Shown: positions 34,040 to 46,983 of the stretch, one piece after another | Layout of the letters: the number at the start of each line of letters is the position of its first letter | Numbering within the stretch: the first letter of the stretch is position 1 | From: Metellina segmentata | Lineage: Eukaryota > Arthropoda > Arachnida > Araneae > Tetragnathidae | Reading direction: 5' to 3' | NCBI GenBank assembly: GCA_947359465.1 | Contig: OX375881.1 | Location: 74,857,914 to 74,921,913 of the forward strand | Length of the DNA: 64,000 nt | Program-made: the position numbers and the translations under genes | The notes under the pieces: generated by a model | The model's database searches: none | The model's input: only the letters and a program-made list of their open reading frames with translations | What the model was told of the DNA's origin: nothing

Positions 34040-35060
34040 ATCATTCAGTATGGCGTATGACCGCCATTATACCTAATGCAGTATGCCAAGATCCAAGGTT
34101 GTGAGTCATATAGCCTCTTTATGAAGTGCTACGACAGTCCATCCCATACTACTTGAACACTGTCACGTAGTTCCAGCAGATTACGCGGTACTAAGTGATG
34201 ACATCTCGTCCAATGCATCCCGTACATTCTCGATCGGGGACAGGACCGGTGAGTATGCCAGTCATGGTAAGACATCGTTGTGTGGTAGACAAGCTCTAGA
34301 GACGGCGACAATATAGGGTCGAGCATTGTATTGTTGAAAAAGCGGATGAACCTGGGAGTTCAGAAATGGGAGGCGTAACTGTCTGCAAATTTATTGTACC
34401 TAATGCTGGCCTGTCATAGAGCCTGTAACGAATACTAAAGGTGATTTGGCATCATACGCAATTGCACCCCACACCATGACACCAGGTCTTCTGGACGTGC
34501 GACGCTGAACAACAAACCGTGAATCTTGGCGCTGACAACGTTGCCTCCACATATGGATCCATAGTCGTCTCAACCCAGACAGAAACGGGATTCGTCAGTG
34601 AAGACCACTCGATATCATTCACCTCTTCCCCCCCCCCCACTGTCCGTCTGGCACGACATCATTCCGGTCTTTGACGGCGATGCAGTGCTGTTAAAGGCAG
34701 CTGTCGTTATGGTCAACGTGAGTTTAGTCCCACGTCGTAAGCCGTCGACAAATGATGCGATCACTTATTGGATGATCGTGAGAGGTTCACTCAGCTTGTT
34801 AGATGTCTGCAACAGTGGGTGTTGGATCAGTACGCGCATATCTTACAACACGTCGATCCTCTCTCTTTCCGGTTTCTATAGGCCTTCCTAAGCCTGGTTG
34901 ACGCTGGCATGGGCCATGTTGTATCTACCGCTGCCAACACCAAACATCAGTAACATCACTACAATCCGTCGATTTGACCACCCACCTTCACGGAGGCCAA
35001 TTACTTGGTCTCTGTCAAACTTTAAAAGTCGCTTGCGAACTTATTTCTGAGGCATAACAA
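34040..35060 (-). pseudogene. Tc1-like transposase pseudogene
   Basis: Minus-strand reading shows, across several frames, the standard Tc1 order. A start with MPQK near 35058 is followed by DQVIGLREGGWSNRRIV (helix-turn-helix). Then come FTDESRF-like sequence around 34590, VMVWGAIAYDAKSPL-like sequence around 34470, a QQYNARPY catalytic segment near 34330 and a SPIENVRDALDE-like end near 34210. Stops and frameshifts separate them. TIRs were not located. It encodes a dead DDE transposase. Confidence 0.75.
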
Positions 35061-35099
35061 TGAGAAATGATGTAACTAACACAAGAGCATGAGTCGAAA

Positions 35100-36375
35100 T
35101 GAATTTATTGCGCTACTGGATGTCCTATTATACCCCGGTATGCAGAGTGTTTGAGAGCTGTCCTGCTCGTGGCGCATACTCAAACGATTATGAAAATTTG
35201 ATCATTTGCATCTCCAACACAGATGTACACCACTACTCCAAATTTCATTAAAACTGGTCTACTCCTTCCAAATGCAACTTCTTTTTGTTTCAGAGCGTAC
35301 ATAATCCCATATTTGGAAAAGGTACATTGATTTATTCATAGGTCGAGAACTATTAAAACATAAATATGAAATACAGATTTATTTTCAAACAGGAATAAGA
35401 ATTATTCTTATTGAATCATTGATTTCGGTGTAGATAATGCTTAAAAGTAACCATCGAAATAATATAAAAGCAATCCATGAAGAAACTTGCACTCTCAGTA
35501 CACTATCCCCATCTCATTTAAAACGAATAACAGATATCTAAACACTCTAAATTCTGTCAATTCGGGTCCGATTCATCCTTTAAGCTGGTTCGCAAATGCT
35601 TAAATTCACGTATTTACTTCCACGGTTACTCCATTGGATACCAAACCTACAATGGCTTGAAATTAGCAGCGCAGCTTCCTTTAATCGTGTTAAGTAGGAT
35701 CCTGTCTCATAGAGGAAACCTTGAACAAGAGGTAATTAAGAACCTTGATGAATATCCAGATCTCTCTGCATTAAGGCTCTAGAGTACCCATTCTGTTCTT
35801 TCAATACTTGTTGATGGGACTGCCGATGCATAAACTGAGCGAGATTAACTAACTTAGCATCCAAATTATCCCTCGAGACACTTATGACAGCATTGCAGAC
35901 TGGAATTTGTATGATAGTTGGAAAATCATCTTTAACTTTGTTTTGAAACAGAGTTAAAGTGGTTAAAATATGAAATATAGTTATCGGCAGTACAATGGGG
36001 CATAGGCATGCGAGGGATCCACGATGTTAGGGTCCCTTGGTATCTATATATAAGTTTCACTAACGTACGTGGCAGAGAAATCCGAGTTATTTGTTTTCTG
36101 GAGAATGGAAGCAAACGTATATTAAAAATTTAAATTCAACGGCTATGGGTTTTATTTACCAATTTAGCCAATGATGCGAAAATTGATCGCAAAACCACTT
36201 CACTCTAATGAAACTTGATCAGTCTGATTACGGAAGGGAATGGGAAATCTGAAAGAGAAATTATGGCAAAAAAGAAAATGTCGGCTAAAGCGAAAACAGG
36301 TCTAGATGTCAAAGTATACCGAATCGCCTTTGATGGAATACAATTGAAGTGAACGTTGGGAAGCTTATTGTACTA
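35100..36375. other. Intergenic DNA, little recognised
   Basis: No coding frame. TCTATATATAAGTTTCACTA at 36043 followed by ACGTACGTGGC resembles a Helitron 5' end, but no 3' hairpin/CTAG end follows before the next element. Confidence 0.4.
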
Positions 36376-36383
36376 CGATTATG

Positions 36384-37200
36384 GCTACAGCTACACTATA
36401 CGTTTATGAGTGATGGCAACGGCTTGGAGATTTTTTTGGCGCACTTCTAGTATTGAGTTACGATAAATTAAGGCAAACCATCTGTAGTTACGGTTGTTGT
36501 GGTTTTCATGGCAACATCGGCAAACGGAAGCTTTCAATTTTCATTTTGAATATTATAGAAAGTTCTTCCAAAATCCGTTAGATTTCATTGGTTCGTTTGA
36601 AATTTTTTCTTTCCTCCCATTGGTTATTTTGTTTTTAAAATATCCTTTGATTGCATTGGTATTTTTAAATCGTTTTCTGTGATACCGTTGGTCCATTTAT
36701 TTGTATTTCGACAGTTGTGGAATTTTTATTTTACTATAATAGTTTTCACGAAAGGATTAAGAGTTTTGTGTTTTGACCATTTTCAATTTCATTATTTTTT
36801 CACGCAAGAGTTCTAACGTTATCATGTTGTATTATTTCTTGCTTTTTTTCTATTAAAAATCTTTTTCTTTTTCAACATGCCCACTGTATCTAGTGTAATG
36901 ATATTTCAAGGTTTTCTTACCCAACAAATGGAGTTGTAGTTTTTCTGCTGGTTCACACAATTGTGTCTTAAATTTGTTTAAGTTTATTATATACTTTGTG
37001 TGAAAGTTTTTACAAAATATACTTCTTTTCTAAACGTTCTCAAATGTGTTTTCAAGCTTCCATGTACCGTTGTAAAAAGAAAAATATTTTTGGAATAAAA
37101 ATATTTTGAAAGAATTCTTTCCTTGGCGAAATTGGAAGTGCGCCAAAAAAAATCGCCAAGGCCGTTGCCATTGCTCATATACGTAGACTGTAGCTGTACC
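36384..37200. mobile_element. GG...CC family element (817 bp), inverted orientation
   Basis: GCTACAGCTACACTATACG at the left and GTAGACTGTAGCTGTACC at the right, flanked by CGATTATG at 36376-36383 and 37201-37208. Its interior is reversed relative to the copies at 8434 and 12491. Non-coding; the 62- and 63-codon frames inside are not conserved. Confidence 0.85.
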
Positions 37201-37208
37201 CGATTATG

Positions 37209-39651
37209 TTATGGAATTTTTGCGTTCTGTTTATAGAAATATGAATTAGCACCTGTATAAAGCATTAAATACTGCTTTTTTATTGTTATTTATTTTACTT
37301 AATTAGGAGGTTTGAAGTGTGGCATATCGATACTTCCGTTTGTTCATACAAATGTTTTTAAAAAGGCACATCACACGCGAGACTCATTGTGTCATCAATA
37401 GCCATAAAGACTTTAGAAACTACCACCACAGTTGCTATGCATGAGTCTACTAGTGTAAAATATACTGCTACGAGATTAATTCGTCAAATATGCTTTATTT
37501 GAACTATGAGGCTGTGTCACAAAGCTAGAATTATATAGAAGAGCTTGCAGCGATAATATTTTAGTTTGTCCAAAGTGTCTCCTATTTCTTGTGTAATTAT
37601 ATTTCAGAGCTGTGTTTCTACACGCATTATCGTCCTATAACTCCGAATTTGATGGAATAAATTTTTCAACTCATCTACATAAGTCTTGAACTTATTCCTT
37701 TTTATAAATATCCGTAATTTTCACTCGTCTCACTAGTTGATAGGCACGAAACACAAATTAATCGCTAACTCAAAATTTCGACAGTGAAATTGGGCGAATT
37801 ATCAGCCACTATAACAAAAGTATACGACCAGTCAAATTTATGTAGAACTGTACATGTTTAAACATATCTCGCTATAGTTTAGATTAGAGACTAAAGAACT
37901 GTCGAACCGATTACTGATAATTACCCGATATAATAGTAGCTACTGATCTGTACAGGTGTAAAATTATCTTTACAGATTCATCATTAGTATACAAGAAACC
38001 AGTGCTTTGGAGTAACGACACATTAACACCTGCAAATGAATGTGCTTGGTTTCTAATGCAAAGAACTATATTTACTATGCTGTAAAATTGTGTAGAGGAA
38101 TACTAGTGAATTCTGTTCATCGTATTTCTGTTGAGGATCAAATTAGCTTACTATCATTATGTGTGGTTTGAAAGGGATGGTTTCAATGGAAAATATAATC
38201 ATCCATAAGATTGTTTTTCGGCCGATGAAATTGTAGTTACACATCAAAATATAGTGATAATGTGAGGTTTCGGTGATTATATTTTAGTCTAATTTCGTTA
38301 TTTAAATGGCAGTAAAATGTCCTCTTCAACACACCTTCTCAAATTTTCTGACATAATAGACAGTCCTATGTATCACAGCCACAATGGAACCAATACCATT
38401 GTAACTCCTGTGACTCGGATTACCGTGGAAATCATGTCTAATATAGAACAGGTTATTTTGAAGTTGTTTTAATTTCTAGGTTTAAAAATGCTTTATCCTT
38501 TCAAATTTTTTCTTTACTTATTAGTTTAAAGGTTATTAGAAACTATCTGCGTTCTTTTTTATTTCAGGAGTTATTCATGAATGGAAAAACCAAATGGGGT
38601 TCATCTTTTAGATTTGTTTATACCGTATATTTCTGTAATACAACGAAGTTTTCAGCACATAAAATTAGTATTGAGGCTGAGATACTGCCGTATTCACAAG
38701 TCTGGAGTTAATCCGCCCGTAAATAAATCACAGCTGTGGAGTTAACTTGCTGATTATTCAAGAACCGTATTCACAAACCGCGATTTAACTGATTCGCCAA
38801 TTTACACAATAAGGTTGATGTGATTGGCTACTACAATCACTACTTTGGATCATGTGACATTGTTTACGTTTTTAATGACGGTTAATCTAGAATGTCCATA
38901 CTCGTCACATGATTACGGCAGAACATATGGTAATTTTTGGTTGCAATAAAATGTACTTTGCGTTACACTAACGAAGTTTCGGGTCAAGTGGTAAACGAAC
39001 AAAACCGCTGGTAGTGATGTTTTATCTGATAATCTTATATTGAAGAGAGAAAATAATACAGTGCAATTTGAGATAAATTCGATTACACTTCAGCTGTTCT
39101 TGTTCAAATTTGTTGCAACGCAGTTTGGAAGTAGTCGATCACAATGCACTTTGGGAGAGGTCAGTATATTTTACCTCTCTTCGAAAACACCTTTGGTCCA
39201 AGCTGCACGCTGGTCGGAAAACACGGACATCGCCATTAAGCCAAATATGTGACTAGAGCACAAAAACCGTGTAACAGCAGTAATAAAAATATTCTGCTGC
39301 ACTCATAGATATGAAATTTAAGAAGATCGAGCATTATTGAAGAGAGGATCTTCAAAAACTGATAGACAAGCCGACTAGTAACAATGTGACTGCTCTGCAA
39401 AAATATCAACTTGGTTGGCTGATTTAGCCTTTTATCGCTTCGTTTGGCGATATAAGATCTTATAACATGATAGGTAAGTGAATGCTAATTTACTCGTATA
39501 CAGTGTGCCAAAAAATGTAGTAAAATTGTCAGTTTACTACAATATCACGCGGACCAATCAGATGATGAATCGATAGATGGATGCCTTTTCCACAGTTCAG
39601 TGGCCCAATCAGATAATAGATATTCGTTTTCTCCGGCAGACAAAGGACATA
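37209..39651. other. Intergenic DNA, little recognised
   Basis: No gene seen. GCCGTATTCACAAGTCTGG near 38694 and ACCGTATTCACAAACCGCG near 38766 are direct echoes of each other and look like the end of an unknown DNA element. Confidence 0.4.
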
Positions 39652-39653
39652 TA

Positions 39654-40082
39654 AGGCCCGGTGCACACATCCAATATTTCAACGTGCGGCACCGAAGCCC
39701 AACTATGCACACATAACCTTGAAATGACGCAATTACTCATTTCGCGCCATTTGCGATGAATATTCTATCGAAGAAAACGTGCTTATTTCGCTTACTTGGT
39801 GTAAAAAAAATATTTTGAAACAAAATAGACGTTATTGGATACAACCATTTATTACTTATTATTTATATTCCATTTATTTATGAAAACAAGGTAGACCTGA
39901 AAAGCGAATGCGGCGAGCTGCAGCGCCTTGAGGAACTGCGGTACAAATTGCACGCAAGTTGGACGTGCGTCGCCGGAGGCATGTGTACACTACTCCATCG
40001 GATCTAATGTATTTCAGACCGCACTTGCATTGCGGTAGCGGCGCCGCACGTTGAAAAACCTGTTGATGTGTGCACCGGGCCT
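39654..40082. mobile_element. TA-flanked MITE (429 bp)
   Basis: AGGCCCGGTGCACACATC at the left is inverted as GATGTGTGCACCGGGCCT at the right, with TTTCAACGTGCGGC and its complement farther in. TA lies on each side (39652-39653, 40083-40084). No coding sequence. The TA duplication suggests mobilisation by a Tc1/mariner-group transposase. Confidence 0.8.
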
Positions 40083-40813
40083 TAGGCTCACGTTCCTACT
40101 AGTTTTGGTCACATGATACTGGGTGCATATACAGGTTTCCACTTCTCCCTGTACATTTATATTTCCTCAACGGTTTTGATATGTGATTTAAAATTAAGAA
40201 CTTGAATTGCAAGCCACAAACCTGTATTGGTAAGACGTCCTAATTGAAGTGGAAATTAACGTAAAAAATGTGTGTAAAATTGGAAGTACATGTATTTATT
40301 GATTCATAATGAAGGTTGCCTAACTCACCCATGGGAATTAAGGTTCTTTCAAGGGGAACCAGGATAAAAATGATCGCTTTTAGTATACACTCATGTCTAA
40401 AAGTTAAACATAATTGCTCTGTTTATGTGAATATTTCAGAAATCTACCACGGAATGGAAGGAAACGTGGTATGCACGTGTAATAGTGTTATAGAAGAAAA
40501 AACAATGCAGAACAAGGATAATAATGACTCTTATTATCCAAAGAATTGAACGAAAAAGGTTTACAACACGAGTATCAACTTTTGTGAAACAGAATGACTA
40601 AAGCATTGTAATGTTGAAGAGTTATAAGGTGTGTGGGGGAACCTTGGGGGTAGTCACGCATGCTGCATAATGATTTCCCATACTTTCGATGAGGGCACGG
40701 GTGCTTTGTGTGCTCAGAGAATTCCAAGTCTCATGGAGAGCAGTTTTTGTAGCATGGTGGGTGGCAGAGGGTTGCAATACGTCTCCCGAGCACATCCCAC
40801 GCATTCTCTATAG

Positions 40814-41880
40814 CAGTGCTCCCCAACCTTTTTATCGCCGCGGACCGGATCAGCGTTTGATAATTTTAACGCGGCCCGCTGAGAGGGGGGGGGGAGACGT
40901 TGATTGTTTATATTTTAGATTGTTTTGATTTAATAATTTTAATCTAATTGTATTTAAACATGCCTTCAAAATAAAATACGTTTACACCAAAAAATGAATA
41001 TAATGTGACTTTTTAACTCGCTAGAGCGCTAAATCAATGAGAACCCTGAGCTTGTTTCTTTGCAACGAGACGGTTTCATCTGTGGGTAATAGGAGACAAT
41101 GACACCCGAAGATACTTATGTCCAGTTTATTCCGTCGTTTTGATTTGGTTGCTGTCACTGCAGAAAATCCCGCTTAACACAGATAGGTTGTCGGATATGG
41201 CAATAGGGATTTAAGTGCTGTGGTGGCAATCTCAGGGTATTCCGCCATGACTTTAATCCAGAACACCGGCAGAGTTGTTGTCTCGAACGTAGTTTTAAGG
41301 CCGCCTTCATTTGCAATCTCCAGCAGTTGATGTTCTTCTTGCACAGAATTGCTAGATTCGCCTGATTTGTTGACAAATGGGTTGCGGATCCATTCCTTAC
41401 TAGTTCGTGGGTATTTTGTGGTTTCCCAACCACAAAATATCCACGAAGCGCTCGAACTCTTTTAAAAGCAAAGACAGGTGATCGTGCACCAACTAAGAGG
41501 AGAATGAATGTTTAGGCTCAGTCTCGCCTAAAATCCCCACTAATGTCTGAAACACGTCCAAAATGCATCTGTTCACGCGCCGTCCCCACAACTTCAGTTT
41601 GGCTTTAAATGCAGCTACTTTGTCTGCCAACTTGAAAACAGCTGTCAAAATTAGAAAATAGAGACATGCAGAATACAGAAATCATAATTGAAGCTCTAGT
41701 AACAGAACAAAGTTCAAGTTCTGATTTACCGTCTCCTAATTTGAGTGGACATTTCATAGATAATAACCGCACGTACCCGAGATAAATACACCAAAGTAAA
41801 TAAAATGGAAATAATTTAATATTCCTTGGGCGGCCCGGTACCATTTGATCCACGGACCGGTACCGGTCCGCGGACCACTG
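40814..41880 (-). mobile_element. hAT deletion derivative (1067 bp)
   Basis: CAGTGCTCCCCAACC at the left and GGTCCGCGGACCACTG at the right; CTCTATAG is duplicated at 40806-40813 and 41881-41888. The minus strand, around 41080-41290, encodes the end of a hAT transposase: MAEYPEIATTALKSLLPY then, after a stop, AGFSAVTATKSKRRNKLDI, the C-terminal dimerisation region. Most of the transposase is gone. Confidence 0.88.
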
Positions 41881-42311
41881 CTCTATAGGATTATTATCAG
41901 AAGAGTTATCAGGCCACTGCATGCGCAAGGTATCTTCACTTTGAAGGAAGGAGTCGATTAGGGCTACACGGTGAGGAAGCACATTATCATCCATGTTTAT
42001 AAAATCAGGAGTGACAGCACTTCGAAACAGGTGAACTGTAGGCTCTAGGACTTCGTTTCTGTATCTTTGAATGGTAACATACCCAGTGTCAAAGATGAGG
42101 AGGTCTGTGCGGCCGACCAGCATGATGCCTGCCCAGATCATGACATCATCTGAAGGAAAATGATGTCTGGCTGTGATGTTTTTGTACCTTGTGAAAACGC
42201 GTTCCACGTTCTCTTCAGATCGTGGTATGACGAGAATCCGTTTGCAGACTAAATCTAGACTCGTCACTGAACATGACATCGCACCACTATTAACGACACC
42301 ACAGCCGATGT

Positions 42312-43707
42312 CATGGTTCCCACGCCTTTCGTCGAAAAAAAAAATTCAAGGACTTTTCAAAACCTGAAATATTTTTTTCAAGGACCTAAAATTTTTTATA
42401 GCGACCTAAAACAAAGCATGTGCAAAAGTTGTCAATTAGAAAGAAAAAAAAATGTTTACTCTTTTTTTAAACTACTGACAGTCAAAGAAAAGAGGAAAGG
42501 TTGTCATCAATTTTGTTATAATTTGGATTTTCTTTTATCACAGAACCTGTGAATTTTTTTGCAAAGTCGGTTTCTCGTCTCAATGCTAACTATCAGGCTA
42601 TTTGCATACATATCAATTTCGGTCGTGCGGTAAAATATCGTACGATAAATTCTTTGGTGGCACGAAGAAGAGTACGGGAGCTTGCACATGGTTCGATCGA
42701 CACACGACACAATTTCCGTTTTGCTCTCATCCACGGCCACTACAGCAGACGGCTGTCGTGATTTATTTTGTTTGAGAAACAAAACAAATCCAAAGTTTTG
42801 ACTGCGGTGTTACGGCTTTTTTGTTCTCTGGTCCAAGTTTCTATCTTCACGATCGTTAAAGATAGTAAAAATTTCAACGGATTTGAAATCTGTAGAAAAT
42901 TTTACAAGGATACCTTAAATGTGCTTTTCTGTAAACAAATAATTTTTCAATTGTAACTTTTATATTTTCGCAATACGAATTCGCCCACATTTGACGAAGA
43001 TATTTATTATGAACACAAAAAATGTCTATTGGAGGTTTTCTATCTTCGCGATCGTTAAAAATAGAGTAAACATTTTAACGGGTTTGAAATCTGCGAAAAA
43101 TTTTACACCAGATTGATACCTCAGGTAGTCCGAATTTTATGCAAAGCCCGAATTGTGAGCGTGCTTGAAGAAACTTCTTCGTTTTACGAAAACGGATAAT
43201 TCAGTATAAATTCTTGAACGTACGACGTCAAATGTATAATTTCTTTAAAAATATAAAAATTAAAAAAAAAAACCAAAAAAAAAAAAAAAAACAGCGACCC
43301 CCTTCAAAAAACTTAATATATTTTCTTCATCAATCACCCGAGACAATTTTAAGAAATGTTCAAAGAGGCGGAACTCTTTCATGTTTGTATAGTTTATGCA
43401 AAAAAAGCATGACCTTGTGTGTTCATATATACATATCACGTGGTTCATGTATACATCACCCATTATGGTTGTTCATATATATAAAACGTGGTGTCAAAAC
43501 ACGTAACACTTCAGAATGACGCTCAAATTACGCACCTGCCGTGAAGGAAACTAGTTTGGACACAAGTTCCAACGCAATTATGTAGTAGTCAAAAAAATCA
43601 AGTACTTTCAAGGACTTTTTACCAAGTTTCGTAATTTTCAAGGACTTTCAAGGGCCCCTAGTTAGGAAAACAAAATTCAAGGACTTTCAAGGACCGTGGG
43701 AACCCTG
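42312..43707. mobile_element. CAGGGTTCCCAC-type element, 5-bp TSD, copy 2 (1396 bp)
   Basis: CATGGTTCCCACGCC at the left, inverted CAGGGTTCCCACGGTCC at the right, GATGT at 42307-42311 and 43708-43712. Subterminal TTCAAGGACTTT repeats match copy 1. It is longer than copy 1 by about 240 bp, including a poly(A)-rich patch near 43258-43292. Confidence 0.82.
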
Positions 43708-43776
43708 GATGTTCCAAACTCCACTGCTAACACGCGTGTTTCTGTGCAGATATCAGGGGGATAAAAACTGTTGGTC

Positions 43777-43920
43777 TCGTCTGGGACAGTAACCAAAATG
43801 TTCGTTTCCAGTAAGCAGTTTGTCTCGAAGCTATGACTCATGTGCTGTCGTCTGGGACAGTAACCAAAATGTTCGAGTTTCCAGTAAGCAGTTTGTCTCG
43901 AAACTATGACTCATGTGGTG
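43777..43920. repeat. 71-73-bp tandem duplication within the Tc1 gene
   Basis: TCGTCTGGGACAGTAACCAA begins both halves (43777, 43848), and both end with CTATGACTCATGTG. The copies differ by a 2-3-base gap and a few substitutions. Confidence 0.9.
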
Positions 43921-44453
43921 GCTGTCAGGGCTGAACTCAGTTGTCGTGCAGAACGGTTCCTCTGACGTCGAGCAGTTATCGTCAAATACCGATATTTCCG
44001 AGTGGTTGTTACCCTTGGCCGACTTGGTACTGGTCGTCGGGTAACATCTCCAGTGCTTTGAAACCTCTACCACAGTCTAGAGACCACATACTGAGGTACA
44101 TTAAGAATTCGAGACCCTTCAATTTGGGTTCGAACGGATTACAGCATTCCAATTATTTGTCTCTTCACAAACATGTCCAGTTAGCAGCTTTGTGACATCT
44201 TCATCCTTATTGATTTTTAACAATGCTCGATTCCACAGCAATTGAGAAATTTCTGTCTAAACTGGAGGTCGTTTTATTATCTTTCCGACGTGCGCATGTG
44301 GCGTGCTGCGCATGTCAGCGTATAAAGAACTATTTTGCATGTGCACAATGTTTTATCCTCGTCCCACGATTCTCCACAAGCTATTTTGAACCATTGTATC
44401 CATTTTTACTTTCGCATTTTACGAACTATGTTTAACTTTTGGACATGAGTGTA

Positions 44454-46980
44454 CTTAGAAAAGAGTAGGTGAGAATATACAAAACATTCCACGACTAAGA
44501 GAGAGAAAAGAATTTTAAATGGACAAAAGGAGGATAATGAAAGACTACAAAAGAAGATAGTTCCATTCCCTTTGTACAATAACTATTTTTACACTGAATT
44601 CCAACAGTGAAATACTCATAGTATTCCAATCGTGCTGAAAATATAACGAAAGGATGTGAAAAAACGTTTTTTGCAACTCCGTTGAGTCAGCTCTTTTTAT
44701 AATTGTCGGTTGACCTTACCAGGTGATACTGATTAGTGTAAATATAATCGAAGATGAACCTACACCGACAGAGGGGAGTTTTTTTTAACTAAAGCCTCTT
44801 TTGTGCGCTACATATTGCATGAAAAAGCACAGTGAGCAATTTTGAAGGTTGACTTCCGATCTTCTGAGAGCGTAATGTAAAGTCAATACATTAGTAATTA
44901 ATCTGGCATGGTAAATCGAAATGGAATGAATATCGCATGGGAATTGAATCTGTTAAAGAAAAGTATTTTGAGAGAGGTTTTAACACATGCATTTTGAATG
45001 TTTTAAAATTGAGTTTTTATTCATGTTTGGAATATAGAATATTGTGTCAGTTGTGTGTGAAGGTTTTTAATGCCATGTTGGGTTTTCACAGACATTGAAA
45101 ATAAAAGTTAAGCAAAAATAGAAATAATTAATCTTAATCCACTTCTTAGCTGTGTTCAAATGAAAAATTAGTTTCAGAGTATATTTTGAAGAAAAGTGTT
45201 CTTATCTTACATAAAAAAGCAGCGTCTTGGAGATAAAAATTATGAATGAAGTAGATCAAATGTCATAAAGGAATTGCTCTTTAATACAATTTATACCCGC
45301 AGTGGTGCTTTAGTTATCCGATCTCCAATGAACCGATTGTCCGTGTTATTTGAACCCTTAATTAAATTAAGATTGTTGCCTCTTTTAAGATTTAAGTAAA
45401 GTTTTTAGTTGGAGTGAATATACTTGATATTTGACTTGTCTGATTTGTGATTATTAGAATGCTGCCAGTCACAATGTGAGAGTGAAAAATTAGCAATAGA
45501 TACATACTGTGACACAAATCCAAGTATAGACTACCCTTTATCCTTACTTCTTGAACCTTTCAGTATCATGTACAATTAACAAGTTATACTGTAATTTCTT
45601 TTGTATTTTGTACTGACTGTATCTATTTATCCGAGGTGGCCTCCGTCTAAAATACATCGTATCAACGAGGTTCCTAAATTTAAAATTCCTAAATTTAAGT
45701 TTCGAAAGAAAAAGCACATCAACAGGTTTACATATTTAATCTTAAAACTCAATTAATGAAATTAAGAAACCTGTGTAGCAATTTTATATTTAATCAACAC
45801 ACTCGTATTTCTGCTTATTGAAATAAGAGTGTTAGCTGTGGTTTTTCAGTGGTTCATTTCATGACTTTTGTGAACCCTCAAACCCAAAAGGAGATTCGAA
45901 GCAGTTGTTTCAAATGTTTTTCTTGTCGCTGATGTCCCTGAAAAAATGCTAAATTATTTTTACTCGAATTGCATTTTTGTATGTAAAGATTCTTTTATTG
46001 TGTAGCATTTTTGAAGATCAAAGAATGATAAAGTAATAACGTTTTTGCAAATGAAAGTAACAAAGGTGAGAAGTAAAAGAAAAATTCACGATATTAAGAA
46101 CGTAACACTGGTTTTTTGTCAGAGAAAGATTAAATTTAGAATAGCATTTTACTGTTGCTTGGGCAGTGTTTAGAAGTACTCATGGCAAAAAATGTTCACT
46201 TTATTCGAAAAAGGGATTCGGACGATTGGACGCCAGAGAGAATTATTCCCCAGAGGATAAACACTTATTGTATTTTCGTTGGTCTAAAAAAAAAAAAAAA
46301 CAATATCTAATGACTTTTTAAATCACCGAATTCGTCTCTTCCCAATTTGTGACTTTGATCTTCGTTCAAAGAAAAAGCTAAGTGGCTTTCAAAACCAAAC
46401 CATTGGTTGGATCGTTTAATGATGTGAGTTCTTTTTGATATGCATTTCATTCTCCAAGCACAAATCGTTTATATTTTGCTGTTTCAGAAGAAATTTGAAA
46501 CTGTTTCCTGTAATGGAATAATTATTTAAAAACAATAAGTTAACTAAATTTCAATAATAAATCATTTTTAATACCTGTTACTTTTCAACTTAATTAGACA
46601 ATAATGCAATTTTATTAAACATGCAAAAACTGAAATGAAGTTGCATTTTAAGGATACTCAGTTTGTATGCAGATTTATGAAATTTTCTACAATCTAAAAG
46701 CACAGTTAAATAAAATAAATTTGGTAACCTATAATTTTATCTATTCACCATACAATAATTTACTTGACTAATAATAAAACAGGAATGGTGTTATTTGAAG
46801 TAAACCAATATTTCCGGAAAGTCCGAAGATTTAATGCATCATATCTACATTATCCCTTTTATTTAAATTACCAAACATTATATGCTAAATAATAAATGAA
46901 AAACAACAAAAATATATACCAAATAATAAAAGATAAACAACAAATATGTGATTTAAAATGACCTCCAAACCTTAAAAGTG
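44454..46980. other. Intergenic DNA, nothing recognised
   Basis: About 2.5 kb, AT-rich; no coding motif, element end or RNA gene seen. Confidence 0.4.
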
Positions 46981-46983
46981 CCA

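Larger units (their letters stand above)
40622..44075 (-). pseudogene. Tc1 transposase, broken into three pieces
   Basis: N-terminal helix-turn-helix and linker sequence (VTRRPVPSRPRVTTTRK-like) lies at about 43930-44075. The first catalytic segment, FSDESRFSLQ, is around 42255-42275 in one frame, next to the main frame of 41889-42279. That frame carries VMIWAGIMLVGRTDLL, the second catalytic aspartate in FINMDDNVLPHRVAL and DNNPIEQ with the third acidic residue. The last helix, NAWDVLGRRIATL, lies left of the hAT insertion at about 40770-40810. Besides the insertions there are stops, a frameshift near 42235 and a 71-bp tandem duplication at 43777-43920, so it is dead. Confidence 0.85.
40388..44451 (-). 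mobile_element. Tc1-like element split by two hAT-type insertions
   Basis: CACTCATGTCTAAAAGTTAA at the left pairs with its inverted copy at the right end (one or two mismatches over about 28 bases), and TA flanks both (40386-40387, 44452-44453). The minus strand codes, in pieces, for a Tc1 transposase. Removing the insertions at 40814-41880 and 42312-43707 with one duplication each leaves about 1588 bp, the usual Tc1 length. Confidence 0.88.

Noticed and set aside
34598..34891. 97-codon plus-strand frame
   Set aside because: It is antisense to the Tc1-like pseudogene on the minus strand.
36043..36110. Helitron 5'-end look-alike TCTATATATAAG
   Set aside because: No hairpin and CTAG end follows before the next element.
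41155..41433. 92-codon minus-strand frame
   Set aside because: The hAT C-terminal protein is read in a different frame across this region.
44454..46980. Hidden exons
   Set aside because: No frame with recognisable protein sequence or paired splice sites could be found.
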